A DNA stretch of 47,742 bases from Flavobacteriales bacterium (GCA_003331305.1 QOQB01000011.1:1-47742), one strand, 5' to 3'; shown: positions 26,653-35,675, counted from the stretch's first letter. Translations and numbers: made by a program. Notes: generated by a model from the sequence alone, not told the origin.

Positions 26653-27729
26653 TTGAGACATCTATTAAACTTCTTATTTGCGCTTTTTTTTGCAGTCAAT
26701 GCTTTTGCAACTGATTCGGTTAAGGATTCAAAAAAAGAAGGTTCTTTAAAAGAAGAGATAAAAGCCTACGTCCAACACCACCTCAAAGACTCTCATGACT
26801 TCTATTTGGGTTCTTACAAAGAGGGTGATAAAAAAAAGTATATTGGATATGTGGGGCTTCCTGTAATCCTTTGGGACAATGGGCTTACAGCGTTTTCATC
26901 GGCTAAGTTTAAGCATGGAAAAGCTGTCGTGCAAAAAGGATCTACTTTCTACAAATTATATCACGGAAAAATTTATAAAACGGATGCTGCTGGTACCATA
27001 GTCTATGATGATGCACATCATCCTACTAACGAAAAACCGCTAGATTTATCCATGACCAAAAGCGTGATAACCATGCTTTTTACGGCATTACTTATGTTCT
27101 TTTTGTTCAGGGCGTTGGCGCGGTCATATGCCCAAAATGGCAACATTGCTTCTGGTATTGGTCGGTTTTTTGAACCCATTATCCTGTACGTTCGCGACGA
27201 TATCGCTATTCCCAATATTGGTAAAAAACACCATGGTCGCTACATGAGCTTTTTGCTAACTGTGTTTTTCTTTGTATGGTTCTTAAACTTATTAGGTCTT
27301 ACGCCACTAGGAATTAATGTGACAGGAAATATTGCGGTAACCTTTGGACTTGCATTGCTCACGTTCTTATTGACCAATTTAACTGCCAACAAAAACTATT
27401 GGGCACACATTTTTTGGATGCCAGGGGTGCCCATTCCAATGAAAATACTCCTAATGCCTATTGAGCTTCTGGGTGTTATCATCAAGCCTTTTTCTTTGTT
27501 AATCCGTTTGTATGCCAACATGCAAGCAGGACATATCGTATTGATGAGTCTTATTGGGCTTATGTTTATTTTTAACAACTGGCTTGGTAGCAGTTTGTCC
27601 TTTTTATTGGCTTTTGCTATCTCCTTAATCGAATTATTAGTGGCCGCATTGCAGGCCTATATATTCACCATGCTATCGGCACTCTATTTTGGGTTTGCCG
27701 TTGAAGAACATCATGATGAAGCGCATTAA
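26653..27729 (+). CDS. atpB: F-type ATP synthase subunit a
   Basis: A 358-residue F0 subunit a that forms the proton half-channels against the c-ring. The C-terminal half has the core helices including LLIRLYANMQAGHIVLM, with the essential Arg near residue 285, and IELLVAALQAYIFTMLSALYF. The N-terminal 130 residues are a long extension with a signal-like start (MRHLLNFLFALFFAVNAFA), as is usual in Bacteroidota. The start is TTG: an in-frame TAA lies immediately before it, and the next in-frame ATG falls well after the signal segment. A -7 promoter element lies 45 bases upstream. Confidence 0.92.
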   Translation: MRHLLNFLFALFFAVNAFATDSVKDSKKEGSLKEEIKAYVQHHLKDSHDFYLGSYKEGDKKKYIGYVGLPVILWDNGLTAFSSAKFKHGKAVVQKGSTFYKLYHGKIYKTDAAGTIVYDDAHHPTNEKPLDLSMTKSVITMLFTALLMFFLFRALARSYAQNGNIASGIGRFFEPIILYVRDDIAIPNIGKKHHGRYMSFLLTVFFFVWFLNLLGLTPLGINVTGNIAVTFGLALLTFLLTNLTANKNYWAHIFWMPGVPIPMKILLMPIELLGVIIKPFSLLIRLYANMQAGHIVLMSLIGLMFIFNNWLGSSLSFLLAFAISLIELLVAALQAYIFTMLSALYFGFAVEEHHDEAH

Positions 27730-27759
27730 ACACAAACATTAACAATTAAATATATAGAC

Positions 27760-27951
27760 ATGGAAATTCCAGTAATCGTAGGTGCAGGTCTCGTCGTAAT
27801 CGGCGTAGGTATGGGGATAGGTAAAATCGGTGGTTCAGCTATGGAAGCTATTGCTCGTCAACCTGAAGCATACGGGAAAATTCAAACAGCTATGTTGATT
27901 GCAGCCGCTCTTATTGAAGGAATTGGTTTTGCAGCACTATTTGCTGTATAA
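27760..27951 (+). CDS. atpE: F-type ATP synthase subunit c
   Basis: A 63-residue proteolipid made of two helices joined by the polar loop ARQPEAYGKIQ (residues 32-42), with Arg33, Gln34 and Pro35 that contact the rotor. Glu53 in ALIEGIGFAAL is the proton-carrying carboxylate. The Gly-rich first helix (GAGLVVIGVGMGIGKIGG) is typical for c-ring packing. The subunit is short, as in other Bacteroidota. No sodium-binding pattern is evident. It is followed by a stem-loop (27968-27994) that may raise its expression relative to the single-copy subunits. Confidence 0.97.
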   Translation: MEIPVIVGAGLVVIGVGMGIGKIGGSAMEAIARQPEAYGKIQTAMLIAAALIEGIGFAALFAV

Positions 27952-27967
27952 TTAATAACATCACACG

Positions 27968-27994
27968 ATAAACGGCAGCCTGGCTACCGTTTAT
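27968..27994 (+). promoter_or_regulatory. Stem-loop between atpE and atpF
   Basis: The arms (27968-27978 and 27984-27994) can form ten of eleven base pairs around the loop CCTGG, with one C-A mismatch. It is followed by CTTGCTG, not a T-run, so it is not a good terminator. It may stop 3'-to-5' decay and so stabilise the upstream atpE message (inference from position). Confidence 0.55.
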
Positions 27995-28013
27995 CTTGCT
28001 GAAATATAACCCT

Positions 28014-28517
28014 ATGGAAAAATTATTAGGCGAATTTTCGTTTGGTTTGTTTATATGGCAAACTGTTATTGTGACAGCACTTATTTTGTTGCTGCGCAAA
28101 TTTGCATGGAAACCCATCCTAAACACCATTAACGATAGAGAAGAAGGCATTCGTTCCGCGATGGCGTCGGCTGAAGAAGCGCGTCAAGAGATGCAAAATC
28201 TACAAGCAGACAACGAGCGTATTTTGAAAGAGGCGCGTGCACAACGCGACGGGTTGCTTAAAGAAGCGCGTGAGCTTCGTCAAAAAATGATTGATGATGC
28301 CAAAGAAGAAGCTAAGGCACAGTCGGAGCAACTTCTTGCACAAGCCAAAGAAGCTATTGAAGGTGAAAAACAAATAGCCATTACATCGCTTAAAAACGAA
28401 GTGGCTGATTTATCACTTCAAATTGCTGAAAGTCTAACGAAAGAACAACTTTCATCCGACAAAAAGCAAACCGAATTGGTTCAAAAACTACTTAAAGAGG
28501 TAGATCTCAAAGCATGA
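28014..28517 (+). CDS. atpF: F-type ATP synthase subunit b
   Basis: A 167-residue peripheral-stalk subunit. One N-terminal membrane helix (GLFIWQTVIVTALILLLRKF, about 9-28) is followed by KPILNTINDREEGIRSAM and a long charged coiled coil rich in Glu, Ala, Lys and Gln up to residue 165. The ATG at 28014 was preferred to a TTG six codons upstream, which lies against the stem-loop. Its end overlaps atpH by four bases (ATGA). Confidence 0.96.
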   Translation: MEKLLGEFSFGLFIWQTVIVTALILLLRKFAWKPILNTINDREEGIRSAMASAEEARQEMQNLQADNERILKEARAQRDGLLKEARELRQKMIDDAKEEAKAQSEQLLAQAKEAIEGEKQIAITSLKNEVADLSLQIAESLTKEQLSSDKKQTELVQKLLKEVDLKA

Positions 28518-29068
28518 TAGGTACTCGAGCAGCATTGCGATATGCGAAAGCAGCCGTACAAAAGGCCATTGAAGATGGTCAATTGGATGCCTTGGCCAAA
28601 GACATGGAAGATGTGTACGATACCGTACAAAACAACCGTGACTTGGAAGCCGTTTTGCAAAGTCCTGTGATAAGCACAGACTTAAAGCACAATGCGCTTC
28701 AAGCCGTGTTTGCACAATGCAGTGATGCCGGGAAAAACCTGCTACGTTTAGTGGCAGAAAACAATCGTGCGCACAACCTTGATGGCATTGCCTTAAAGGT
28801 TAAAGAGTTATACCATGAGCATTTGGGGTTGGTTGAGGCAATTGCTACAACTGCTGTGCCCATTACGGCAGAGCTCGAAAAAGAAATTCTGACGAAAGTC
28901 GCTACGCTTACCGATAAGAAAGTGACCCTCGTTAACAAGGTTGATCCTGAAATTATTGGTGGGTTTACCATAAGGCTTGATGACATACAACTTAATGCAA
29001 GTGTTGCACATCAACTCAATACATTAAAACAAAACTTACGTTCAAACGCAATATCATGGCAGAAGTAA
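28514..29068 (+). CDS. atpH: F-type ATP synthase subunit delta
   Basis: A 184-residue OSCP/delta subunit that links the peripheral stalk to the top of the alpha-beta head. The N-terminal domain starts with [23 protein letters not shown] and has a helical bundle; the C-terminal part carries [21 protein letters not shown] and the conserved [14 protein letters not shown]. Its end overlaps atpA by 13 bases, so it is translationally coupled on both sides. Confidence 0.95.
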   Translation: MIGTRAALRYAKAAVQKAIEDGQLDALAKDMEDVYDTVQNNRDLEAVLQSPVISTDLKHNALQAVFAQCSDAGKNLLRLVAENNRAHNLDGIALKVKELYHEHLGLVEAIATTAVPITAELEKEILTKVATLTDKKVTLVNKVDPEIIGGFTIRLDDIQLNASVAHQLNTLKQNLRSNAISWQK

Positions 29069-30633
29069 AAGCTGCGGAAGTATCCGCGATATTAAAACAG
29101 CAATTAACAGGATTTGACAGCAGCGTCTCTTTAGACGAAGTGGGATCGGTTCTCCAAGTAGGTGATGGTATCGCTCGTGTTTACGGGCTTGCCAATGCAC
29201 AATACGGCGAACTCGTTTCCTTTGATTCAGGTCTAGAAGGCATTGTCCTTAACCTTGAAGAAGACAATGTTGGAGTTGTACTTTTAGGTCCATCTAAAGG
29301 CATCAAAGAAGGCGATACGGTAAAACGCACCCAACGCATTGCGTCGATTAATGTTGGCGAAGGTGTAGTAGGACGTGTTGTAAATACATTAGGGCAACCC
29401 ATCGACGGAAAAGGACCAATCGAAGGCGAAACGGTAGAAATGCCATTGGAGCGTAAAGCGCCAGGTGTAATTTACCGCCAACCCGTAAACGAACCTTTAC
29501 AAACGGGTATCAAATCTATTGATGCAATGATCCCTGTAGGTCGTGGACAACGTGAGTTGGTTATTGGTGACCGTCAAACAGGGAAAACAACCGTTTGTAT
29601 TGACACCATCCTAAACCAAAAAGAATTTTACGATGCAGGGGAACCTGTATATTGTATCTATGTAGCTATTGGACAAAAAGCATCTACGGTTGCAGCCATT
29701 GCAAATACGCTCCAAGAAAAAGGCGCCATGGCATATACAACTGTTGTTGCGGCAAATGCTTCTGACCCTGCGCCCATGCAAGTATATGCACCCTTTGCAG
29801 GAGCAGCTATTGGAGAATATTTCCGCGATACGGGTCGTCCAGCATTGATTATTTATGATGATTTGTCTAAACAAGCCGTGGCATACCGTGAGGTATCCTT
29901 ATTGCTTCGTCGTCCACCGGGACGTGAGGCTTATCCTGGTGACGTTTTCTATTTGCACTCGCGCTTGTTAGAGCGTGCTGCAAAAGTGATTGCAGATGAC
30001 GGCATTGCTAAGCAAATGAACGATTTGCCAGAAGGACTAAAATCAAAAGTAAAAGGGGGTGGGTCGTTAACAGCATTGCCTATTATTGAAACACAAGCAG
30101 GTGACGTGTCTGCTTATATTCCTACAAATGTAATTTCGATTACGGATGGACAGATCTTCTTAGAATCCGATTTATTTAACTCGGGTGTTCGTCCAGCAAT
30201 TAACGTAGGTATTTCGGTATCGCGTGTGGGTGGATCTGCACAGATTAAGTCCATGAAAAAAGTTGCAGGTACGCTAAAACTTGATCAGGCACAGTTCCGT
30301 GAATTGGAAGCCTTTGCCAAGTTTGGTTCTGACCTTGATGCAGCAACCATGAACGTGATTGAAAAAGGAAAACGCAACGTGGAGATTCTTAAGCAAGCGC
30401 AAAACGATCCGTTTGCCGTTGAAGATCAAGTAGCTATCATTTTTGCTGGATCTAAAAACTTGCTACGTCAAGTTCCTGTGAACAAAGTGAAAGAATTTGA
30501 ACAAAGCTATTTGGAGTTACTAAATGCGAAACACCGCGATGTGTTAGACACGCTAAAAGCAGGTAAACTGACAGACGAGGTAATCAAAACGCTAACTAAA
30601 GTAGCAACAGATTTAGCTGGTCAATACGCATAA
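29056..30633 (+). CDS. atpA: F-type ATP synthase subunit alpha
   Basis: A 525-residue alpha subunit, the non-catalytic nucleotide-binding part of the F1 head. The N-terminal beta-barrel has [11 protein letters not shown] (35-45), the P-loop is GDRQTGKT (171-178), and later blocks include [30 protein letters not shown] and [17 protein letters not shown], the alpha-specific ATPase signature with the arginine finger. Length is normal. The catalytic beta subunit (atpD) and epsilon (atpC) are not in this window, so the operon is split. Confidence 0.98.
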   Translation: MAEVKAAEVSAILKQQLTGFDSSVSLDEVGSVLQVGDGIARVYGLANAQYGELVSFDSGLEGIVLNLEEDNVGVVLLGPSKGIKEGDTVKRTQRIASINVGEGVVGRVVNTLGQPIDGKGPIEGETVEMPLERKAPGVIYRQPVNEPLQTGIKSIDAMIPVGRGQRELVIGDRQTGKTTVCIDTILNQKEFYDAGEPVYCIYVAIGQKASTVAAIANTLQEKGAMAYTTVVAANASDPAPMQVYAPFAGAAIGEYFRDTGRPALIIYDDLSKQAVAYREVSLLLRRPPGREAYPGDVFYLHSRLLERAAKVIADDGIAKQMNDLPEGLKSKVKGGGSLTALPIIETQAGDVSAYIPTNVISITDGQIFLESDLFNSGVRPAINVGISVSRVGGSAQIKSMKKVAGTLKLDQAQFRELEAFAKFGSDLDAATMNVIEKGKRNVEILKQAQNDPFAVEDQVAIIFAGSKNLLRQVPVNKVKEFEQSYLELLNAKHRDVLDTLKAGKLTDEVIKTLTKVATDLAGQYA

Positions 30634-30636
30634 GCC

Positions 30637-31491
30637 ATGGCAAACCTCAAGGAAATACGCAATAGGATTAGTTCTGTATCGTCAACGATGCAGATTACCA
30701 GTGCCATGAAAATGGTGTCGGCGGCAAAGCTTAAAAAAGCGCAAGATGCCATTACGGCCATGCGACCATACGCTGCCAAACTAACCGAATTATTGCAAAA
30801 CCTTAGTGGTGCCGACCAAGACGGCGATGAAAATCCATATACACAATCTCGAGACGTCAAGCGTGTGCTTTATGTAGCCATTACGTCGAATCGTGGGCTT
30901 TGTGGCGGATTTAATTCTAATATCATCAAAGAAGTAAAGGCGCATGCTGCTGCTTCGGAAACAAACACTACTGTTTTTACCATTGGTAAAAAAGGCAATG
31001 ATATTTTAAGCAAAGAGTTTGATGTCGTAGGACATAACGTTGCCGTATTTGACGACCTTAATTTTGTGAATACTGCTGAACTTGCGCAGCAACTTATGGA
31101 CGGTTTTGTTGCCGAGCAATACGACGAGGTACATTTGGTGTATAACCGATTTAAAAATGCGGCTACGCAATTGGTAACCGTTGAACCGTTTTTGCCTTTA
31201 GTGGCTGAGGCTTCAGAAACGCAAAGCGATGCGGATTATATCTACGAGCCCGAAAAGGAAGAGATTTTTAATACCCTTTTGCCAAAGGCATTAAAAATGC
31301 AGTTGTTTAAAGCACTTCGCGATTCATTTGCTAGCGAGCACGGCGCACGTATGACGGCCATGCACAAAGCGACTGACAACGCTACAGAATTGCGTAATCA
31401 GCTTAAACTGACCTATAACAAAGCGCGCCAAGCCGCTATTACCAACGAAATCTTAGAGATTGTTGGTGGTGCTGAAGCATTGAACGGGTAA
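30637..31491 (+). CDS. atpG: F-type ATP synthase subunit gamma
   Basis: A 284-residue central-shaft subunit. The N-terminal helix ANLKEIRNRISSVSSTMQITSAMKMVSAAKL and the C-terminal helix ending NKARQAAITNEILEIVGGAEAL form the rotating coiled coil, and ITSNRGLCGGFNSNI is the conserved block of the Rossmann-like middle domain. It is the last recognised ATP synthase gene here, three bases after atpA, and is followed two bases later by a 35-codon membrane-peptide frame. Confidence 0.97.
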   Translation: MANLKEIRNRISSVSSTMQITSAMKMVSAAKLKKAQDAITAMRPYAAKLTELLQNLSGADQDGDENPYTQSRDVKRVLYVAITSNRGLCGGFNSNIIKEVKAHAAASETNTTVFTIGKKGNDILSKEFDVVGHNVAVFDDLNFVNTAELAQQLMDGFVAEQYDEVHLVYNRFKNAATQLVTVEPFLPLVAEASETQSDADYIYEPEKEEIFNTLLPKALKMQLFKALRDSFASEHGARMTAMHKATDNATELRNQLKLTYNKARQAAITNEILEIVGGAEALNG

Positions 31492-31493
31492 GC

Positions 31494-31601
31494 TTGCCTC
31501 GCTTAAGATATATCCTTCTATTTGTTTTTATTCTAGTGCTTCTGCTCCTATGGGCAGAATTAGCCGTAGGCATTTTTGGCTCGCCAATCGCTGGGTATTA
31601 A
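31494..31601 (+). CDS. Possible 35-residue single-helix membrane peptide after atpG
   Basis: A short frame starting with TTG two bases after the atpG stop. It encodes a basic start (PRLRY), one long hydrophobic helix (ILLFVFILVLLLLW, residues 7-20) and the tail AELAVGIFGSPIAGY. An in-frame TGA lies seven codons before the TTG and no ATG is available. The last four bases overlap the convergent lipoprotein gene. I recall similar very short ORFs with an ELAVGIFG-type ending in flavobacteria, but could not confirm it. Basic N-terminus, helix and placement favour a real inner-membrane peptide, possibly an ATP synthase accessory subunit (inference). Confidence 0.6.
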   Translation: MPRLRYILLFVFILVLLLLWAELAVGIFGSPIAGY

Positions 31602-32113
31602 AGCTCTATTTGGTCGTAGTTTTTTGGAAACTCTCTTTTGTACTGAACGATAGTCGTGATTTTCCCTTCTACAATCCAAAAACGCTCAAATAAAAAGGAA
31701 GACTGTGTTTGTTGTTCCTTAAAATAACGCGTATCTGAAGATGGAATCGACACCACCGCAATAGAGTCGTCTTCAAGAGTTTGCGTTGACATACCGTGTG
31801 GTACCCACAATAAAGAGTCCACTGAAGCAAAATACGATTCATACAACGCTAAGCTGACCTGCAACTCTTCACCTGAATGCACGTATATCTTGGCGTCTTC
31901 TGAAAAATATGTTATGAGTTTTTCGGCATCCATCGCATTGTACGCTGCTGCTACCTTTTTAACAAGTTCGATGTTTTCTTGACTTCCAAGCTTAAAAGAT
32001 TTGCCTTTTAAGTTTCCTGTGTACCACTCACCAACCGTAGCTGTTTGAGAAGTTTTATTTGTGCTACACGATACAACAAGTAGCGCCGCTATTGTAAAAA
32101 ATAAATGTTTCAT
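31598..32113 (-). CDS. NTF2/SnoaL-like lipoprotein
   Basis: A 171-residue lipoprotein with signal MKHLFFTIAALLVVSC and lipobox VVSC (Cys16). The mature chain has a helix VKKVAAAYNAMDAEKLITYFSEDAKIYVHSGE, as in SnoaL-like proteins, followed by strands ending SFLFERFWIVEGKITTIVQYKREF, the usual last strands of an NTF2-like cone. No catalytic residues can be named. It shares fold and lipoprotein type with the gene at 17307-17798. It overlaps the small frame after atpG by four bases, in convergent orientation. Confidence 0.8.
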   Translation of the reverse strand: MKHLFFTIAALLVVSCSTNKTSQTATVGEWYTGNLKGKSFKLGSQENIELVKKVAAAYNAMDAEKLITYFSEDAKIYVHSGEELQVSLALYESYFASVDSLLWVPHGMSTQTLEDDSIAVVSIPSSDTRYFKEQQTQSSFLFERFWIVEGKITTIVQYKREFPKNYDQIEL

Positions 32114-32228
32114 TGTTTGTTAAATTTATCTAATATAACAATCTTTTTAGCGCAAACTCTTATATCTGTGAAGCTTGTGTTATTTTTGAGTGTTTAAAAA
32201 AGTCCTATAAGTCTATGTATTATGAACC

Positions 32229-32256
32229 TTGAAGCTTGCTGTTTTTCTTATTTTTA
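32229..32256 (+). promoter_or_regulatory. Likely promoter of the dut operon
   Basis: TTG (32229-32231), a 17-base spacer and TATTTTTA (32249-32256) match the Bacteroidota consensus with one mismatch in the last base. The dut ATG is four bases downstream, so transcription would begin at or inside the start codon region; a slightly different start point is possible. Confidence 0.4.
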
Positions 32257-32260
32257 AGGC

Positions 32261-32695
32261 ATGAATATTAACATTGTCAACAAGTCGTCTCATGCTCTTC
32301 CGTTCTATGAAACACTTGCGTCGGCCGGTATGGATCTCCGCGCTCAAACGGATACGCCTATAACATTAGAGCCTATGGAGCGAGGGCTTATTAAAACTGG
32401 CTTGTTTATTGAACTTCCAGAAGGAATTGAGGCACAGGTACGCCCGCGTAGCGGATTGGCGCTAAAAAAAGGCATTACGGTACTTAATTCCCCTGGAACG
32501 ATTGACGCAGACTATAGAGGCGAAATTGGCGTTATCCTTATAAATTTATCCAACGAGCCGTTTACCATCAATAATGGTGATAGAATAGCGCAGTTGGTCA
32601 TTGCCAAACACGAACGCGCCGATTGGCAACAAGTTGAATCACTAACCGAAACTGAGCGCGGAGCGGGAGGTTTTGGCAGTACAGGTACCGCATAA
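32261..32695 (+). CDS. dut: dUTP diphosphatase
   Basis: A 144-residue trimeric dUTPase that hydrolyses dUTP to dUMP, keeping uracil out of DNA. All five motifs are seen: AGMDLRA (1), [11 protein letters not shown] (2), [17 protein letters not shown] (3, with the catalytic Asp), RIAQLVI (4), and the Gly-rich arm GAGGFGSTG (5) that closes over the neighbouring site. It is the first gene of a close-packed run with the nucleotidyltransferase (one base later), the DUF4292 lipoprotein and the EnvC-like gene. Confidence 0.97.
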   Translation: MNINIVNKSSHALPFYETLASAGMDLRAQTDTPITLEPMERGLIKTGLFIELPEGIEAQVRPRSGLALKKGITVLNSPGTIDADYRGEIGVILINLSNEPFTINNGDRIAQLVIAKHERADWQQVESLTETERGAGGFGSTGTA

Positions 32696-32696
32696 T

Positions 32697-33710
32697 ATGA
32701 AAATCATTGTTCCTATGGCGGGTCGTGGGTCACGCCTTCGTCCGCATACGCTAACCGTTCCAAAACCTTTAGTGCCCGTAGCGGGCATACCCATTGTACA
32801 TCGATTGGTCCGCGATATTGCCAAAGTACTCCCAGAGCCCGTAACGGAAATTGCTTATGTCCTAGGTGATCCAGCCTTTTTTGGAGATAAAGTCGTAGAA
32901 GCACTCACCGAACTGTCCAACAGTTTAGGTGCTAAAACAAGTATTTACCGTCAAGACGAGCCATTGGGGACTGGGCATGCTGTCATGTGTGCTGCGCCTT
33001 CGCTTTCTGGCCCGGCAGTAGTGGCCTATGCCGATACGCTTATTCGTGCAGATTTAAACCTTGACCCCGATGCCGATAGCGTTATTTGGGTAAAAAAAGT
33101 AGAACGCCCTGAGCAGTTTGGCGTAGTGCAACTAGACAAAACCGGTGCAATTAATGCACTCATCGAAAAACCAACCGAATTTGTTTCGGATTTGGCAGTG
33201 ATTGGAATTTATTACTTTAAGGAAATTGAAGTGCTCAAAGATGCGCTTCAAAGCGTTTTAGATGAAAGGCTTACTCGTAGTGGCGAGTATCAAATCAACG
33301 ATGGTATTTTGCGCATGATGCAAAACGGAAAACGCTTCGTCCCTGGTGAAGTAATCGCATGGATGGATTGTGGCAACCCAAAAGTTACCATAGAAACCAA
33401 TGCAAAAATGCTGGACTTTCTTGCCGCTGAAGGGGAGCCACTTGTTGGTGATATAATCCTGAACAACAGTACCGTTATTCCGCCTTGCTACATTGCAGAT
33501 GGCGTAACGCTAACGAACAGTACCGTAGGCCCGCATGTGTCGATTGGAGCTGACACTACAATTGCGGATAGCACCATTGAAAACAGTATTATCCAGTCGA
33601 ACAGCACCATTGAAAATACAACACTCAAAGAGGCGATGATTGGCAACCATGTACGCTACAAGGGAACGTTTACACACGTAAGTATTGGAGATTACTCTGT
33701 ACTAGAATAA
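32697..33710 (+). CDS. Sugar-1-phosphate nucleotidyltransferase with left-handed beta-helix
   Basis: A 337-residue enzyme. The nucleotidyl-transfer domain begins MKIIVPMAGRGSRLRPHTLTVPKPLVPV, with the GxGxRLRP loop (9-16) and the PKP lysine. It contains DEPLGTGHAV and GEVIAWMDCGNP, as in glucose-1-phosphate thymidylyl- or uridylyltransferases. The C-terminal 80 residues are a hexapeptide-type beta-helix (NSTVIPPCYIADGVTLTNSTVGPHVSIG). It makes an activated sugar for surface polysaccharide; whether the nucleotide is dTTP or another is unclear. The ATG at 32697 is one base after the dut stop. Confidence 0.9.
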   Translation: MKIIVPMAGRGSRLRPHTLTVPKPLVPVAGIPIVHRLVRDIAKVLPEPVTEIAYVLGDPAFFGDKVVEALTELSNSLGAKTSIYRQDEPLGTGHAVMCAAPSLSGPAVVAYADTLIRADLNLDPDADSVIWVKKVERPEQFGVVQLDKTGAINALIEKPTEFVSDLAVIGIYYFKEIEVLKDALQSVLDERLTRSGEYQINDGILRMMQNGKRFVPGEVIAWMDCGNPKVTIETNAKMLDFLAAEGEPLVGDIILNNSTVIPPCYIADGVTLTNSTVGPHVSIGADTTIADSTIENSIIQSNSTIENTTLKEAMIGNHVRYKGTFTHVSIGDYSVLE

Positions 33711-33713
33711 CAA

Positions 33714-34475
33714 ATGCAAAAAAGAGCAATACTTCTTATTGGACTAGTTTTGGTTGTAGGGTGTAAATCGCTAGCCCCCACAGCCACCCCTTCGGCAACC
33801 GTTGATACCTCGTTGAAATCGCGCATGGTGCAGCAACAAATTACGACCACCGAATTACGCTTTAAAACCTTGCAATGGCGCGGGCAAGCCGTGCTAGAGC
33901 AGCGTGGGAGGCGTCAAAAAATAAGTGTCAACACTCGACTAAAGCAAAATGAAGGCATATGGGTCAATGGAAGTGTTATCGTACCATTGGTGCGGATTTT
34001 TATCACACCCAAACAACTGCAAGGCTATGAGAAAATTAAACGACAGTACGTTCAGATAGATTTTCGCGCGCTCAAAAAACTGCTAGGTGTTCCAGTTGAT
34101 TATGAAATACTTGAAAACCTACTCACAGCAAAACCTGTAGATGCGCGTGCGTTTAAACGCGCAAAACTATCGTTTACCAAAGACGCCTATGTGTTTAACA
34201 TACGCAAAAGAGGTGTAGAGTTGCAATTTGTATTTGATGCTGAATTTCGACTTGCCGAACAGCGGCTTAAAGATGGTGAAACGACCATTAGCGTCCTGTA
34301 TGATTCCTACAAAAAAATAAACGGGCAATGGGTCGCAGAAAAGTTGAGCGCAACCCTTTTTGGGAGAGAAGGTTCCACAACGCTAACATTAAACACACGG
34401 CAAACACAACTCAACAGCAAAATTAACATGCCGTTTTCTTTGCCTGAAAATTATACTCCTATTTTTGTGGAATGA
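33714..34475 (+). CDS. DUF4292 lipoprotein
   Basis: A 253-residue lipoprotein: signal MQKRAILLIGLVLVVGC with lipobox VVGC (Cys17). The mature part is strand-rich (FKTLQWRGQAVLEQRGRRQKISVNTRLKQNEGIWVNGSVI; VRIFITPKQLQGY; VQIDFRALKKLLGV) and fits DUF4292, a Bacteroidota family with a LolB/LolA-like half-barrel suited to bind lipid. A role in outer-membrane lipid or lipoprotein handling is inferred from the fold. It is coupled to the EnvC-like gene by a 4-base overlap (ATGA). Confidence 0.85.
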   Translation: MQKRAILLIGLVLVVGCKSLAPTATPSATVDTSLKSRMVQQQITTTELRFKTLQWRGQAVLEQRGRRQKISVNTRLKQNEGIWVNGSVIVPLVRIFITPKQLQGYEKIKRQYVQIDFRALKKLLGVPVDYEILENLLTAKPVDARAFKRAKLSFTKDAYVFNIRKRGVELQFVFDAEFRLAEQRLKDGETTISVLYDSYKKINGQWVAEKLSATLFGREGSTTLTLNTRQTQLNSKINMPFSLPENYTPIFVE

Positions 34476-35671
34476 AAACGTGGCTTTGGGTTTTGATGCT
34501 TGTTCCAGTATTGGGTTTGGCTCAAGACAAAAAAGCGTCGCTTGAAGCCCAAAAAAAACGTTTACAGCAAGAGATTGTCCAAATAAACTCATTGCTAAAA
34601 TCAAGTGCGAAAAAGCGCGCCAACGTGCTCACTGAAGTAGAAACAGTGCAACTAAAAATGGACAGGCAAGATGCGCTTATACGACTCACCAATCGTCAAA
34701 TAAATCGACTAAATCAAGAGATTACACTTAACCTCCGCAATATAGAGCAGCTTCGTGTAGAGCTTACTAAACTCAAAAAAGATTATGCTGAAATGGTCGT
34801 TTCAGCACGAAAAAATCAATCTGCTCAGAACCGTCTTATGTTTGTGCTTTCATCTGAGAGTTTTTGGCAAGCCTATAAGCGAATGACCTACATGAAGCAA
34901 TATGCAGCTTATCGAAAACAACAAGGCGAACAAATTGCCACAAAGACCAAAACATTACAGCAGTACACCAACGATTTGGTAGCACAACGAAAAGACAAAG
35001 AACAATTAATCCGTGAAAATAGAGACGCGCAACAAGCATTGGATACGGTGCGTGCACGTCAAAGTAGTCTTGTACAACAACTTAAGCGGAAAGAAAAAAG
35101 CTACGCCGCACAAATCAAGAAAAAACAAAAACAACAAGCGGCTATTGACAAAGAAATCAACCGTTTGATTCGAGAAGCCATTGCTGCTTCGAACAAAAAA
35201 GCAGGAACCAAAACCAAAAACTTTGTGCTAACTCCAGAAGCCAAAGCCTTAGCGGCAAGCTTTGCTACCAATAAGGGTCGTTTGCCATGGCCTGTTGAAA
35301 AAGGGATTGTTACCCAAAAATTTGGCACCCAACGCCACCCTGTAGTGCGTACCACAACGATAAAAAGTAATGGAGTGACGCTTTCAGCTCCTGAAGGTTC
35401 CGAAGCGCGAAGTGTGTTTGAGGGGAAAGTACTGAATATTGTGCAGTTTACAGGAAGCAACCCAATCGTGCTTGTTCAACATGGAAATTATATTACCAGC
35501 TATAAAAATCTAAGCAAGGTGTATGTAAAAAAAGGCGACAAGATCTCCGCCAAACAAGCTATAGGGCAGATTTTCACCAATAAAGACACAGGCAAAACAG
35601 CCTTACAGTTTAGTTTATTTCAAAATACCACACCGCAAAATCCAGCGTTATGGTTGTATCAAATGAAATAA
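34472..35671 (+). CDS. EnvC-like murein hydrolase activator (M23 domain without zinc ligands)
   Basis: A 399-residue periplasmic protein: signal peptide (MKTWLWVLMLVPVLGLAQ), long coiled coil (residues about 20-245, rich in Lys, Gln, Leu, Arg), then an M23/LytM-type domain (LPWPVEKGIVTQKFGTQRHP to the end). The zinc-binding sites are replaced: the HxGxD position reads SNGVT and the HxH position reads LQFSL. That matches EnvC/NlpD-type activators, which switch on amidases at the division septum rather than cut peptidoglycan themselves. The start overlaps the DUF4292 gene by four bases. It is the last gene of the unit beginning at dut. Confidence 0.9.
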   Translation: MKTWLWVLMLVPVLGLAQDKKASLEAQKKRLQQEIVQINSLLKSSAKKRANVLTEVETVQLKMDRQDALIRLTNRQINRLNQEITLNLRNIEQLRVELTKLKKDYAEMVVSARKNQSAQNRLMFVLSSESFWQAYKRMTYMKQYAAYRKQQGEQIATKTKTLQQYTNDLVAQRKDKEQLIRENRDAQQALDTVRARQSSLVQQLKRKEKSYAAQIKKKQKQQAAIDKEINRLIREAIAASNKKAGTKTKNFVLTPEAKALAASFATNKGRLPWPVEKGIVTQKFGTQRHPVVRTTTIKSNGVTLSAPEGSEARSVFEGKVLNIVQFTGSNPIVLVQHGNYITSYKNLSKVYVKKGDKISAKQAIGQIFTNKDTGKTALQFSLFQNTTPQNPALWLYQMK

Positions 35672-35675
35672 GCCT

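Noticed and set aside
29056-31491. Absence of atpD and atpC after atpG as a possible deletion.
   Set aside because: Split ATP synthase operons with a separate atpDC locus are usual in Bacteroidota as I recall them.
34472-35671. EnvC-like protein lacking zinc ligands as a sign of a decayed enzyme.
   Set aside because: Loss of metal ligands is normal for EnvC/NlpD-type activators, so it is not decay.
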